Positions 1 to 6,182 are shown, numbered from the stretch's first letter. The stretch: DNA of 20,578 bases from JAUYMM01 sp049301455 (GCA_049301455.1 JBAQKY010000006.1:1-20578), one strand, 5' to 3'. The notes: generated by a model not told the origin, from the sequence alone. Translations and numbers: made by a program.

Positions 1-420
1 GTCTTAGGTTGGGCAAAACCCGTTGAATTTGATCCATACAATCTCAAAAACCCTAGAAAAGATTCTGCATTAATTTCGCTTGCAGGACCAGCAATTAATA
101 TAATAGTAGCTATTATATTGGCAATAATTGTTAGATTTGTAAATTTATCTGCAATTATTGAAATATTCTTTTTTGCAGTTATTAGAGTTAATGTGACATT
201 AGCAGTATTTAACTTAATTCCAATTCATCCATTAGATGGTGGAAAAATTTTGGCAGGGGTATTACCTTCAAAAGAAGCTGCCCAGTTTGATTTATTTTTG
301 CATAGGTATGGGACAATTTTACTTTTATTCATTATTTTTCCACTATTTGGTGGAGTTTCAATCGTATCTCAAATAGTATCTCCAATATCAAACCTTCTTT
401 TAGGTCTTCTCATTCCTTGA
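1..420 (+). CDS. Site-2 protease family (M50-type) membrane metalloprotease, 3' part only
   Basis: The frame is open from base 1 to the TGA at 418-420, so the gene starts outside the window; an internal TTG at 118 is not the real start. About 139 residues are visible. The order is a LAGPAINI-type membrane segment, then a segment ending in NLIPIHPLDGGKIL, then two more hydrophobic C-terminal segments. The N-x-I-P-x-x-P-L-D-G-G motif is the third-ligand (LDG) motif of intramembrane M50 zinc proteases, with the Asp binding zinc. The HExxH motif would lie upstream of base 1 and cannot be checked. The short form without a visible PDZ domain resembles small soluble-substrate or sporulation-type (SpoIVFB/Rip-like) members. 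The substrate is unknown. The family call is fairly safe; the specific role is not. Confidence 0.85.
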   Translation, partial: VLGWAKPVEFDPYNLKNPRKDSALISLAGPAINIIVAIILAIIVRFVNLSAIIEIFFFAVIRVNVTLAVFNLIPIHPLDGGKILAGVLPSKEAAQFDLFLHRYGTILLLFIIFPLFGGVSIVSQIVSPISNLLLGLLIP

Positions 421-436
421 CCTAAAGATATACAAT
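407..436 (+). promoter_or_regulatory. Possible promoter for the structured RNA
   Basis: TTCTCA (407-412), an 18-base spacer and TACAAT (431-436). Six bases after the -10 lies G443, the first base of the closing stem of the candidate RNA. The -35 match is weak (4/6). The promoter lies in the 3' end of the protease gene. Confidence 0.35.
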
Positions 437-442
437 ATATAT

Positions 443-595
443 GGTCCTGTTTGTTTAGAGTTGAGGTCAGATTTTCCTGACTAAATCGTTGAATCGGAAG
501 AATGAGTTCTGAAGCTGTTATGGTTTTAGGCAGTTCATCCACCTGAAGCAATTCAGGAGATTCGCCGAAGCTCTTTCCAGATGGGACCATTTTTT
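443..595 (+). ncRNA. Candidate structured RNA of unknown family
   Basis: No convincing protein is encoded here. The + strand gives a fully nested fold. The closing stem is 441-447 with 584-590 (ATGGTCC/GGACCAT), followed by six T (590-595). Inside it are helix 457-462/569-574, a hairpin 466-470/477-481 (GTCAG/CTGAC), a two-part helix 494-497/565-568 and 500-503/560-563, a hairpin 511-517/531-536, and a 6-bp hairpin 542-547/552-557 capped by a GCAA tetraloop. A plausible -10 box places the 5' end at the base of the closing stem, and the U-run marks a 3' end. I could not match it to SRP RNA (no GGAAGGAAGC loop), RNase P RNA, tmRNA or 6S RNA. It could be a leader read through into tRNA-Thr, but a separate small RNA fits better. 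Confidence 0.45.
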
Positions 596-603
596 GGTAT
601 ACT
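575..603 (+). promoter_or_regulatory. Promoter of tRNA-Thr(UGU)
   Basis: TTTCCA (575-580), 17-base spacer, TATACT (598-603). The predicted start is near 610, nine bases before the mature tRNA. It overlaps the 3' end of the candidate RNA at 443-595. Confidence 0.5.
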
Positions 604-618
604 TCCTTTGTCCTTAAC

Positions 619-695
619 GCCTGGGTAGCTCAGTTGGTAGAGCATCTCACTTGTAACGAGAAGGTTCGCGAGTTCAAGCCTCGCCCCAGGCTCCA
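619..695 (+). tRNA. tRNA-Thr (anticodon UGU), with encoded CCA
   Basis: The acceptor stem GCCTGGG pairs with CCCAGGC (685-691). The D arm is GCTC/GAGC and the anticodon loop CTTGTAA gives UGU. The T arm is GCGAG/CTCGC around TTCAAGC. Discriminator T692 is followed by CCA (693-695); the other three tRNAs in the window do not encode CCA. The anticodon stem has an A-C mismatch at its last pair (positions 31-39). There is no intron. It is the first of the Thr-Tyr-Thr tRNA series that in many bacteria precedes tuf and secE-nusG. Confidence 0.95.
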
Positions 696-719
696 TCCTA
701 TAGTAGTATTTGTAAACCA

Positions 720-748
720 TTGACTTCGGTTATACTTCGTTCTATATT
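720..748 (+). promoter_or_regulatory. Sigma-70-type promoter of the nuclease gene
   Basis: TTGACT (720-725), exactly 17 bases, TATATT (743-748). The predicted start is near 755, giving a leader of about 19 bases without a Shine-Dalgarno sequence before the ATG at 774. The inserted nuclease therefore has its own promoter. Confidence 0.6.
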
Positions 749-773
749 TAATTAACGACGCTATCAATCATAT

Positions 774-1547
774 ATGCCCTATTCATTTTATAATGATCCT
801 GAATATAAACGTAAACAATCTGAGCGAACACGTTTGAATTGGAAAAAAGGTCTTCATAACTCTCTCATAAGCGCTTTGGTCGATAGAAAATGTATGAATC
901 AATCTTGTCAAAATACATTTTTAGTAAAACCATATGATCAAAGGGTTTTCTGTTCAAAAAACTGCGCAGCTCATGTCAACAATACAGGAAGAATACAGTC
1001 TTCCATAACCAGACAAAGGATTTCTAGATCTGTAAAGTTATCACAGACTCATTACTTCCCCGAACAAAAAATTAGAATACAGTTGATATGTAAAAGTTGT
1101 GGTAAATCTTTTACTCGAGTTCCATATTTAGCAAAACGACAAAAATATTGCAGCGTACGTTGCGCGATAAGTGTTACAGGCAGGCTAACGACATCTCCAA
1201 AAGCTTCAAAGGGAAAAAATGGTATTAGATTAGACATTGATCCAATTATAAATTTTTACAGCACTTGGGAGGCAAATGTGGCAAGAGTCTATAATTTGGT
1301 GGGTATAAAATGGAAATATGCACCAAAACTTTTTGACATAGGTAAACATACCTACCGTCCTGATTTTTATCTTCCTGAATTTGATACATATATAGAAGTT
1401 AAAAACTACATGAGCGATTACTCATTACTAAGAGATAAATTATTTAGAAGACACTTTCCTAGTACAAAACTTGACCTGATACTCAAAGACTCATACCTTC
1501 AAATAAAATCAAACTACAAAGACCTAGTAGATAGTTGGGAGAATTGA
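774..1547 (+). CDS. Zinc-finger PD-(D/E)XK endonuclease, homing-endonuclease type
   Basis: The protein has 257 residues. The N-terminal ~30 residues (KQSERTRLNWKKG) resemble the NUMOD-type DNA-contacting segments of phage homing nucleases. Two zinc-ribbon modules follow: Cys40/45/60/64 and Cys106/109/126/130 (C-x2-C...C-x3-C). The C-terminal third carries STWEANVAR (Glu166), YRPDFYLPE (Asp197) and YIEVK (Glu208, Lys210), the arrangement of catalytic residues in PD-(D/E)XK nucleases of the Vsr/very-short-patch and phage-nuclease type. It sits between intact tRNA-Thr and tRNA-Tyr genes with its own promoter and no visible intron or intein, so it is a free-standing element. The target site is unknown. 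A repair or restriction role is possible, but the zinc-finger plus nuclease build favours a selfish homing enzyme. Confidence 0.75.
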   Translation: MPYSFYNDPEYKRKQSERTRLNWKKGLHNSLISALVDRKCMNQSCQNTFLVKPYDQRVFCSKNCAAHVNNTGRIQSSITRQRISRSVKLSQTHYFPEQKIRIQLICKSCGKSFTRVPYLAKRQKYCSVRCAISVTGRLTTSPKASKGKNGIRLDIDPIINFYSTWEANVARVYNLVGIKWKYAPKLFDIGKHTYRPDFYLPEFDTYIEVKNYMSDYSLLRDKLFRRHFPSTKLDLILKDSYLQIKSNYKDLVDSWEN

Positions 1548-1553
1548 TATAAT
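1545..1553 (+). promoter_or_regulatory. Extended -10 promoter of tRNA-Tyr
   Basis: TGaTATAAT (1545-1553) is a full extended -10 element and overlaps the stop codon of the nuclease gene. The predicted start is near 1560, about 12 bases before the tRNA. No good -35 is seen. Confidence 0.6.
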
Positions 1554-1571
1554 ACAATCTGTCCGTTTTTC

Positions 1572-1654
1572 GCCAAGGTTGCAGAGTGGTCAAATGCACC
1601 TGTCTGTAGAACAGGCTCCGTAAGGATACCTAGGTTCGAATCCTAGCCTTGGCA
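1572..1654 (+). tRNA. tRNA-Tyr (anticodon GUA)
   Basis: The acceptor GCCAAGG pairs with CCTTGGC (1647-1653) and the discriminator is A1654. The anticodon stem CCTGT/ACAGG surrounds CTGTAGA, giving GUA. A long class II variable arm (CTCCGTAAGGATA region) is present, as expected for bacterial tRNA-Tyr. CCA is not encoded. The GUA anticodon is a substrate for queuosine, and the queuosine gene queA is the next gene downstream. Confidence 0.96.
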
Positions 1655-1661
1655 CACGATC

Positions 1662-1689
1662 AACTGAGAAAGCAATTTCTCAGTTTTTT
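1662..1689 (+). terminator. Rho-independent terminator after tRNA-Tyr
   Basis: The perfect 10-bp stem AACTGAGAAA/TTTCTCAGTT has a GCAA loop and runs into six T. It separates tRNA-Tyr from queA only 15 bases before the queA start, so queA needs its own start signal or read-through. Confidence 0.92.
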
Positions 1690-1704
1690 GTATTTATTCA
1701 GATT

Positions 1705-2748
1705 ATGAAAACTACACTTTTTGATTACCAGCTTCCTGATGGACATATTGCAAACTCCTCTGTTAGTCCGCGTGATCATTCAAAGTTAATGGTTATTGAT
1801 AGAAATAATGGCGAAATTATTCACAAACACTTCTACGATATCATTAATTATTTAACAGAAAATGATGTCTTGGTTTTGAATGATACAAAAGTATTCCCTG
1901 CTAGGGTTTTTGGCCAAAAAGAAACTGGTGGAAAAGTAGAAATACTTTTAAACAAATCGCTAAATAAATTAACTTGGGAGGCACTTTGCAAACCCGGAAT
2001 TAAAATTGGTACAAAAGTAATTTTTGGAGAATTCTATGCAGAAGTTATTCATAGAAATTCTGAAATTCATATATTAAAATTCAATATTAACAAAGTTGAA
2101 CTTTTAGAAAAACTTCAAAAGGTAGGTATCACTCCCCTTCCTCCATATATTCATAATTCTGAAAAAGAAAGTAGTATTAGAAAAAAATACCAAACCACTT
2201 ATGCAAAAGACGTAGGTTCTGTAGCAGCTCCAACTGCAGGTTTTCATTTTACAAAAGAATTATTAAAAAAGATAAAAAATAAGGATATAAGAATAGAATA
2301 TGTAACACTTCATGTTGGTCTTGGTACGTTCATGCCAATCAAAACAGACAGACTTGAAGACCATGTTATGCATTCTGAAGAATTTTTTATTGAACCAGAA
2401 ACTTTAAAAAGATTAAAAAAATATAAAAAAGAAAACAAAAGAATTATTTCAGTAGGCACAACAGCAACAAGGGTTTTAGAATCAATAGCAGTTGGTAATA
2501 CAAATGGTTCAACTGATATATTTCTAAAACCACCATATAAATTTAAATTTGTTGATGCTTTGATAACCAACTTTCACTTACCAAAATCAACACTTCTTGC
2601 ATTAGTATCTGCATTTGTCTCTTTTCCAAACACAAAACACAGATTTATAGATTTTAAAAATACAGTTGTTGGAAAAGCATATATGGAAGCTATTAAAAAT
2701 AATTACCGTTTTTACTCTTTTGGTGATTCAATGATGATTTCAGGCTGA
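1705..2748 (+). CDS. queA: S-adenosylmethionine:tRNA ribosyltransferase-isomerase QueA
   Basis: The protein has 347 residues, full length for the family. QueA transfers and isomerises the ribose of SAM onto 7-aminomethyl-7-deazaguanine at position 34 of tRNAs with GUN anticodons, giving epoxyqueuosine. Family features are the N-terminal FDYQLP with PRDHSKLMV, LNDTKVFPARVFG (58-70), VAAPTAGFHFT (173-183), TLHVGLGTF (201-209), DHVMHSEEF (219-227) and a C-terminal NFHLPKSTLLALVSAF. The start at 1705 gives the expected MKTTLFDY N terminus. There is no Shine-Dalgarno sequence; the AT-rich TATTTATT just upstream could be a poor -10. It lies directly after tRNA-Tyr(GUA), one of its substrates. The 3' end overlaps the convergent capA-like gene by 37 bases. 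Confidence in the function is high. Confidence 0.95.
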   Translation: MKTTLFDYQLPDGHIANSSVSPRDHSKLMVIDRNNGEIIHKHFYDIINYLTENDVLVLNDTKVFPARVFGQKETGGKVEILLNKSLNKLTWEALCKPGIKIGTKVIFGEFYAEVIHRNSEIHILKFNINKVELLEKLQKVGITPLPPYIHNSEKESSIRKKYQTTYAKDVGSVAAPTAGFHFTKELLKKIKNKDIRIEYVTLHVGLGTFMPIKTDRLEDHVMHSEEFFIEPETLKRLKKYKKENKRIISVGTTATRVLESIAVGNTNGSTDIFLKPPYKFKFVDALITNFHLPKSTLLALVSAFVSFPNTKHRFIDFKNTVVGKAYMEAIKNNYRFYSFGDSMMISG

Positions 2749-3608
2749 CCGATCTTTGAGGTATATGTTCTAAATTCCTCTCGTTTTACAATATTGTTTT
2801 CGTCAAAAGTTATTTTTATAACCATTCCTTTTTTAGTTTCTTCACTCCACATTTGATCAAAAACAAAATTACCTAATGAATAATATACAGGTATACCGTT
2901 TACTTCTTCGAAATTCTGAACCCAATGTGGATGATGGCCAATAATTAAATCTGCGCCATTCTCAACCATTCGCTTTGCTAAGTTTATTTGAAAATTATTT
3001 GCAACTGCTTTATATTCTTCACCCCAATGTGGACTGATTATTAAAACATCAACTTTTTCATTTGATTCTTTAATTAAATTTAAATCTGATTCTATGTTTT
3101 TTTGCGAAGTTACATAGTCAAAACCTAAAAATCCAAATTTTATTCCATTTTTTTCTATTATCTCTAGGTTATCCCAACCAACCGATTTTATGCCAAGATT
3201 ACTTAAATTCTTTTTTGTTTCTTCAAAACCGTCAGACCCAAAATTGTAACTATGGTTGTTGGCCAGAGTTACAACATCAACGCCAGATTCTTGTAATCCT
3301 TTTGCAATTTCAGGAGTAGCACAAAATGAAAAACTACCTTTATATTGTCTTGGGCAATTTTTCGTGACTGCATTTTCAAGATTTCCAAAAGTAATATCAG
3401 CATTAGCTAAAAAACTTTGAACGTTTCTAAAAGGATATAAGTAATCATTTATATCAACAGCCTCACCCATCACAGACCGCCCAAGCATAATATCACCAGT
3501 AAAAATAATTGTTGTCTTGTTAGTTTCATTTAGACTATTGGTAATTAAAGAAGCTGGCACAAGTGCAATTAGAAATGCAATTAGTGAAGAAAACAAATTA
3601 TCTAACAT
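2712..3608 (-). CDS. CapA-family (PGA_cap) metallophosphoesterase-like protein
   Basis: The protein has 298 residues. It opens with a short hydrophobic segment (about 5-23) that could be a signal peptide or anchor. The PGA_cap domain follows, with FTGDIMLGRSV (Asp39), FGNLENAV (Asn76, Glu78), TLANNHSYNFG (Asn118, His119), ISPHWGEEY and IIGHHPHWVQ. These are the metal-site motifs of the calcineurin-like fold in CapA, known from poly-gamma-glutamate capsule synthesis. In this genome the substrate is unknown, and many bacteria carry CapA-like proteins without a capsule operon. The ATG at 3608 is supported by TATGAT (3620-3615) ending exactly 6 bases upstream, which implies a leaderless mRNA. The gene converges with queA and overlaps its last 37 bases. 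Confidence 0.88.
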   Translation of the reverse strand: MLDNLFSSLIAFLIALVPASLITNSLNETNKTTIIFTGDIMLGRSVMGEAVDINDYLYPFRNVQSFLANADITFGNLENAVTKNCPRQYKGSFSFCATPEIAKGLQESGVDVVTLANNHSYNFGSDGFEETKKNLSNLGIKSVGWDNLEIIEKNGIKFGFLGFDYVTSQKNIESDLNLIKESNEKVDVLIISPHWGEEYKAVANNFQINLAKRMVENGADLIIGHHPHWVQNFEEVNGIPVYYSLGNFVFDQMWSEETKKGMVIKITFDENNIVKREEFRTYTSKIGQPEIIIESPKE

Positions 3609-3620
3609 GATATAATCATA
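3608..3620. promoter_or_regulatory. Overlapping divergent -10 elements for capA-like gene (-) and tRNA-Thr (+)
   Basis: On the + strand TGaTATAAT (3608-3616) is an extended -10 for tRNA-Thr(GGU), with a start near 3623. On the - strand TATGAT (3620-3615) lies 6 bases before the capA-like ATG. The two elements overlap by two bases, so the two promoters should compete for polymerase. Confidence 0.55.
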
Positions 3621-3631
3621 TCACTTTGGGC

Positions 3632-3702
3632 GCCTGAATAGCTCAGTGGTAGAGCATGTCATTGGTAATGACAAGACGAAAGTTCGATTCTCTCTTCAGG
3701 CT
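3632..3702 (+). tRNA. tRNA-Thr (anticodon GGU)
   Basis: The acceptor GCCTGAA pairs with TTCAGGC (3695-3701) and the discriminator is T3702. The anticodon stem TGTCA/TGACA surrounds TTGGTAA, giving GGU. The T stem GAAAG/CTCTC has an A-C mismatch at its central pair. CCA is not encoded. It reads on the + strand between two - strand genes, and its order after Thr(UGU) and Tyr(GUA) matches the conserved tRNA series upstream of tuf in many bacteria. Confidence 0.93.
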
Positions 3703-3721
3703 CAAACATTAATTGGTTTTT

Positions 3722-4951
3722 CTACATCGTTAGAAGATCAGATATTTTTACTTCTGTGGCTTCGTATGAAAAATATTTCTTACCAAACTCAAAATTTGAA
3801 TCGACCATTTCTTTTACTTTATTTGGATCATTCAAAAAACTATTAACCATTTCTATATCTTTCCCAGATAAACTAGGTGTAATTTCAATTGATTTGAACC
3901 CTAATGGTTTAATATCTGATTTGTAAACTGGGTACGGTGTAATTATTACAGGTTTTTTGAAATACACAGATTCGATATATTGATTACCAAATCCTTCAAT
4001 TTGAGATGGATATGTAACAAAATCAGAAGCAATAAATGCATCCCAAAGTGTATATATCTTTTTTCTATCCCCTGTTAATTTTCGATTAAAATCAATGTAA
4101 TCTCCAACAAAAACAACTCTAACTTTTAATCTATTTGCTAATTCTTCAAGTTTTTCAAAATAATCTCTTCCTTCATCACCAACTCTACCTGCAACAACCA
4201 AAACAACTTTCGGATTATTTAACTTTTTAACAAGCTCAATTGAAATTTCAATTCTTTTCCTTGGGACAATCCTAGTTGCTTGTAGGAACACAATATCATC
4301 ATTTGTAATACCAAAATCTTTTCTAAAAGTACTGCTATATTTATCTTTTTTATTTTTTGTACCCACATAATCAAAAGTGTCAGGTATAACAACTGAATCT
4401 ATTCCAAGCTTCTCTTTTAGATCGTTTTGACTAATTGAGTTAATAGTTACATGTTTTATATATTTACTAACTGGAGGAAACCATCTTTTGAAAAATGGAA
4501 AACAAGTTGATTTCATGAATCTACTTCTTTCCCACCAAAAGTCGTGATGTCTGGCAATTGTTGGTATTTTATATTCATCAATTATTCTAGAAAGTGCAAC
4601 GGCTAATGGAAAATGCATCGGAAGAGATAGACAGTTGGCAATAATTAACATATCAGGCCTATGGCCATTGAAAGCTTCTCGTAGTTTTCCTTCAATTTTT
4701 CCTGCCATTTCAAAAACTTCAGCTTCTACCTTTTTAAAATTGTTTTTACCATATACAACTTTGTCGTGAAGCTTAACTACTTTCTGATTACTAAAATGAA
4801 GTTCTGGTATTAATATTCCTGCCCTATCCAACTCTCCTGCAACAAAAGTTACTTTGTGACCCATTCTGGTTAGAATAGTGCGCCACCGCACAGCTTCTAA
4901 AGAAACACCATCGTTACCAGCAATACGTGTAGAAACAAACCAAATACGCAT
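3722..4951 (-). CDS. GT-B glycosyltransferase (family 4-like)
   Basis: The protein has 409 residues and no membrane segment. The N-terminal half begins MRIWFVSTRIAGNDGVSLEA, a glycine-containing first strand-loop of the GT-B fold, followed by GHKVTFVAGELD. This start resembles mannosylglucosylglycerate synthase-like GT4 proteins, but that specificity is only a guess. The C-terminal half carries FLQATRIVPRKRIEISIEL (223-241; Arg227 and Lys232 are likely phosphate contacts), VVLVVAGRVGDEGRDYFEKL and the donor-site motif EGFGNQYIE (319-327), the E-x7-E signature of retaining GT-B enzymes. It probably transfers a sugar from a nucleotide donor during surface glycan or compatible-solute synthesis. 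The nearby gmd suggests GDP-sugars are available. No clear promoter is visible upstream of its ATG. Confidence 0.85.
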   Translation of the reverse strand: MRIWFVSTRIAGNDGVSLEAVRWRTILTRMGHKVTFVAGELDRAGILIPELHFSNQKVVKLHDKVVYGKNNFKKVEAEVFEMAGKIEGKLREAFNGHRPDMLIIANCLSLPMHFPLAVALSRIIDEYKIPTIARHHDFWWERSRFMKSTCFPFFKRWFPPVSKYIKHVTINSISQNDLKEKLGIDSVVIPDTFDYVGTKNKKDKYSSTFRKDFGITNDDIVFLQATRIVPRKRIEISIELVKKLNNPKVVLVVAGRVGDEGRDYFEKLEELANRLKVRVVFVGDYIDFNRKLTGDRKKIYTLWDAFIASDFVTYPSQIEGFGNQYIESVYFKKPVIITPYPVYKSDIKPLGFKSIEITPSLSGKDIEMVNSFLNDPNKVKEMVDSNFEFGKKYFSYEATEVKISDLLTM

Positions 4952-4990
4952 CCATTAAAGATTAGATTCGATGCTCTTTGAAATCAAGAC

Positions 4991-5019
4991 TTGTTTAAAA
5001 TAAATCTTAAATGTAAAAT
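4991..5019 (+). promoter_or_regulatory. Promoter of rpmG
   Basis: TTGTTT (4991-4996), 17 bases, TAAAAT (5014-5019). The predicted start near 5026 leaves a leader of only about 3 bases before the ATG at 5029. Confidence 0.6.
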
Positions 5020-5028
5020 ACACTCACT

Positions 5029-5214
5029 ATGGCAAAAAAGGGTGCAAGAGAAATTGTAGGAATGATATGTCCAACCTGTAAATCACAAAACTATGTGACA
5101 GACAGAAATAAGGTTAATATGGACACAAAAGGTAAAGGAAAGTTAGAACTTAAAAAATGGTGCCAAGTTTGTAAAAAACAAACACTTCACAAAGAAACAA
5201 GCAAATTAAAGTAA
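5029..5214 (+). CDS. rpmG: Large-subunit ribosomal protein bL33
   Basis: The protein has 61 residues, slightly longer than the usual 49-56. Zinc-ribbon cysteines CPTC near residue 14 and CQVC near residue 46 mark the zinc-binding (C+) form. The N terminus MAKKGAREIVGMICP and C terminus KQTLHKET are typical of bL33. It binds 23S rRNA near the E site. It stands alone under its own near-leaderless promoter. In many bacteria rpmG lies immediately before tRNA-Trp and secE; here it keeps that order, but about 1 kb and then 7 kb of other genes separate them. There is no Shine-Dalgarno sequence. Confidence 0.93.
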   Translation: MAKKGAREIVGMICPTCKSQNYVTDRNKVNMDTKGKGKLELKKWCQVCKKQTLHKETSKLK

Positions 5215-5244
5215 AATCCCTATAGTAAATTTTTGGTATAAGAG

Positions 5245-5250
5245 TATAAT
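5245..5250 (+). promoter_or_regulatory. -10 element that fixes the next start
   Basis: TATAAT at 5245-5250 is followed by six bases and the ATG at 5257. Transcription would begin on the A of that ATG, so the ATG at 5251 would lie outside the mRNA. No clear -35 is seen. Confidence 0.5.
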
Positions 5251-5256
5251 ATGGTC

Positions 5257-5496
5257 ATGGCCAGAGAAGTTTGGAGCCTAGAACGAACATTTAACAATTC
5301 ATTAGGCGGTCCATGCGATTTCCCCGAACCTATAGAGATTACAATACCAATTGATGCTAATCAGATAGTTGTTACAAAAAGTGTCCGTGGAAATATGGGT
5401 GAAACAAGAAGATTCAGAAAACTTATAGAAGAAATGTTAAAAAAGGGGCTAATCACTCAAGAACAGGTTACTCAAGATTGGGCAAAAATTAAATAA
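5257..5496 (+). CDS. Small hypothetical protein
   Basis: The protein has 79 residues from the ATG at 5257. An in-frame ATG at 5251 would add two residues, but the TATAAT directly before it argues for the later, leaderless start. I do not recognise the family. The N-terminal half is mixed and beta-like (PEPIEITIPIDANQIVVTKS). The C-terminal half looks helical and charged, with RRFRKLIEEMLKKGL and TQEQVTQDWAKIK. There is one cysteine and no membrane segment. It lies on the + strand between rpmG and a convergent small gene only 6 bases away, and probably forms its own transcript. A cytoplasmic binding protein is possible, but nothing in the sequence assigns a role. Confidence 0.65.
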   Translation: MAREVWSLERTFNNSLGGPCDFPEPIEITIPIDANQIVVTKSVRGNMGETRRFRKLIEEMLKKGLITQEQVTQDWAKIK

Positions 5497-5502
5497 TTGA
5501 AG

Positions 5503-5811
5503 TTATTCTTCATCAGTAGAAGATTCATTACCTGTATTTTCATTAGGTTGTGGAACGCTTCCAACACCAACTGCGCCATTCTTAAAAAAACCTGTGAAGC
5601 TGAAGCCACCACTTTTCTTCCTTTTAACAACCTTCTCAGGTTCCTGACCTTCGGTATCGGAAAAACTCATTCCTCCAGAACCCTGAGTTGGCCCGCGATT
5701 GATAGTCGACAAACGAACAGACTTATGCTTGCCTTTTTCTTCAGCTTTCTTCTTTTCCTTATTTTGGTTTGCCCGTGATAAAGGATCAACTGGACGATTT
5801 GAACTTTCCAT
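5503..5811 (-). CDS. Small charged, disordered hypothetical protein
   Basis: The protein has 102 residues from the ATG at 5811. The frame is open up to an ATG at 5847, but a promoter (TTGAAA 5847-5842, 18 bases, TATAAT 5823-5818) ends exactly 6 bases before 5811, so the shorter leaderless start MESSNRPVD is preferred. The protein is hydrophilic and low in complexity: a Lys/Glu-rich stretch (NQNKEKKKAEEKGKHK), a Gly/Ser segment and an acidic tail (NESSTDEE). The only non-polar patch is SGGFSFTGFFKNGAVGVG. It is likely mostly disordered. It resembles in style the proteins encoded at 17682 and 18579, where short GF-rich patches or acidic tails also occur. No function can be assigned. Confidence 0.65.
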   Translation of the reverse strand: MESSNRPVDPLSRANQNKEKKKAEEKGKHKSVRLSTINRGPTQGSGGMSFSDTEGQEPEKVVKRKKSGGFSFTGFFKNGAVGVGSVPQPNENTGNESSTDEE

Positions 5812-5817
5812 TTTTAT

Positions 5818-5847
5818 ATTATAACCTACATCTTTCCTATATTTCAA
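5818..5847 (-). promoter_or_regulatory. Promoter for the leaderless gene ending at 5503
   Basis: TTGAAA (5847-5842), 18-base spacer, TATAAT (5823-5818), then six bases and the ATG at 5811. Both hexamers are close to the sigma-70 consensus. Confidence 0.7.
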
Positions 5848-5855
5848 TACAATGA

Positions 5856-6173
5856 TTATCTTAATGGACTTCTACCTATTTTAGTTTTTCTTCTAAATAT
5901 AGCTTTTAATCTCAATAGACCATTTTTACCCTCTGTATCTTTATCCCAATTTTCTTTAGGTCTATTGTGCTGACATTGAGGACAAGGAATAGAACAAGGA
6001 ATATCAGTTGAACCACAGTTTGGGCAATTCCACTTTCTAGTATCCGCAGATTGATCAAGATATTCTCTTGTTGACTGTAAGCCACCTAATTGTGTGGCTC
6101 GTTGCCACGCTTCTATTTCTTCAAGCGAGGCATCTATTGGTGGTGCCGGTATCCTAAGTGTTTCTTTTTTCAT
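5856..6173 (-). CDS. Zinc-ribbon hypothetical protein
   Basis: The protein has 105 residues. The first ~45 residues are helical, including IDASLEEIEAWQRATQLGG. A zinc ribbon follows with two CxxC knuckles, CPNC and CPQC, plus an extra Cys between them. The C terminus is basic (LLRLKAIFRRKTKIGRSPLR). The build suggests a nucleic-acid or protein-binding zinc ribbon, but no named family is recognised. The ATG at 6173 follows TTGCAA-16-TATAAT (6210-6205 and 6188-6183), which leaves about 3 bases of leader. A second TATAAT directly abuts the ATG. It lies downstream of and divergent from tRNA-Trp, and both promoters occupy the 70-base gap. Confidence 0.7.
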   Translation of the reverse strand: MKKETLRIPAPPIDASLEEIEAWQRATQLGGLQSTREYLDQSADTRKWNCPNCGSTDIPCSIPCPQCQHNRPKENWDKDTEGKNGLLRLKAIFRRKTKIGRSPLR

Positions 6174-6182
6174 ATTATATGT

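Noticed and set aside
417..445. TTGACC-17-TATGGT as the promoter of the structured RNA
   Set aside because: It would start transcription near 452, inside the 5' strand of the fold, and its -10 is poor; TACAAT at 431-436 fits the fold better.
369..590. 73-residue frame on the - strand over the candidate RNA
   Set aside because: It overlaps the end of the protease gene, has no recognisable protein features, and its start coincides with the closing stem and T-run of the RNA fold.
541..595. T-box riboswitch (TGGGACC resembles the UGGNACC of T-boxes)
   Set aside because: The flanking T-box consensus (AGGG before, GCG after) is absent, no aminoacyl-tRNA synthetase follows, and the bases are used in the closing stem.
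443..595. SRP RNA
   Set aside because: The GTCAG segment and a GGAAG string are present, but not the conserved GGAA-tetraloop hairpin with its flanking internal loops.
1052..1237. Antisense 61-residue frame inside the nuclease gene
   Set aside because: It is a shadow of a well-supported gene, with no start signal or known features.
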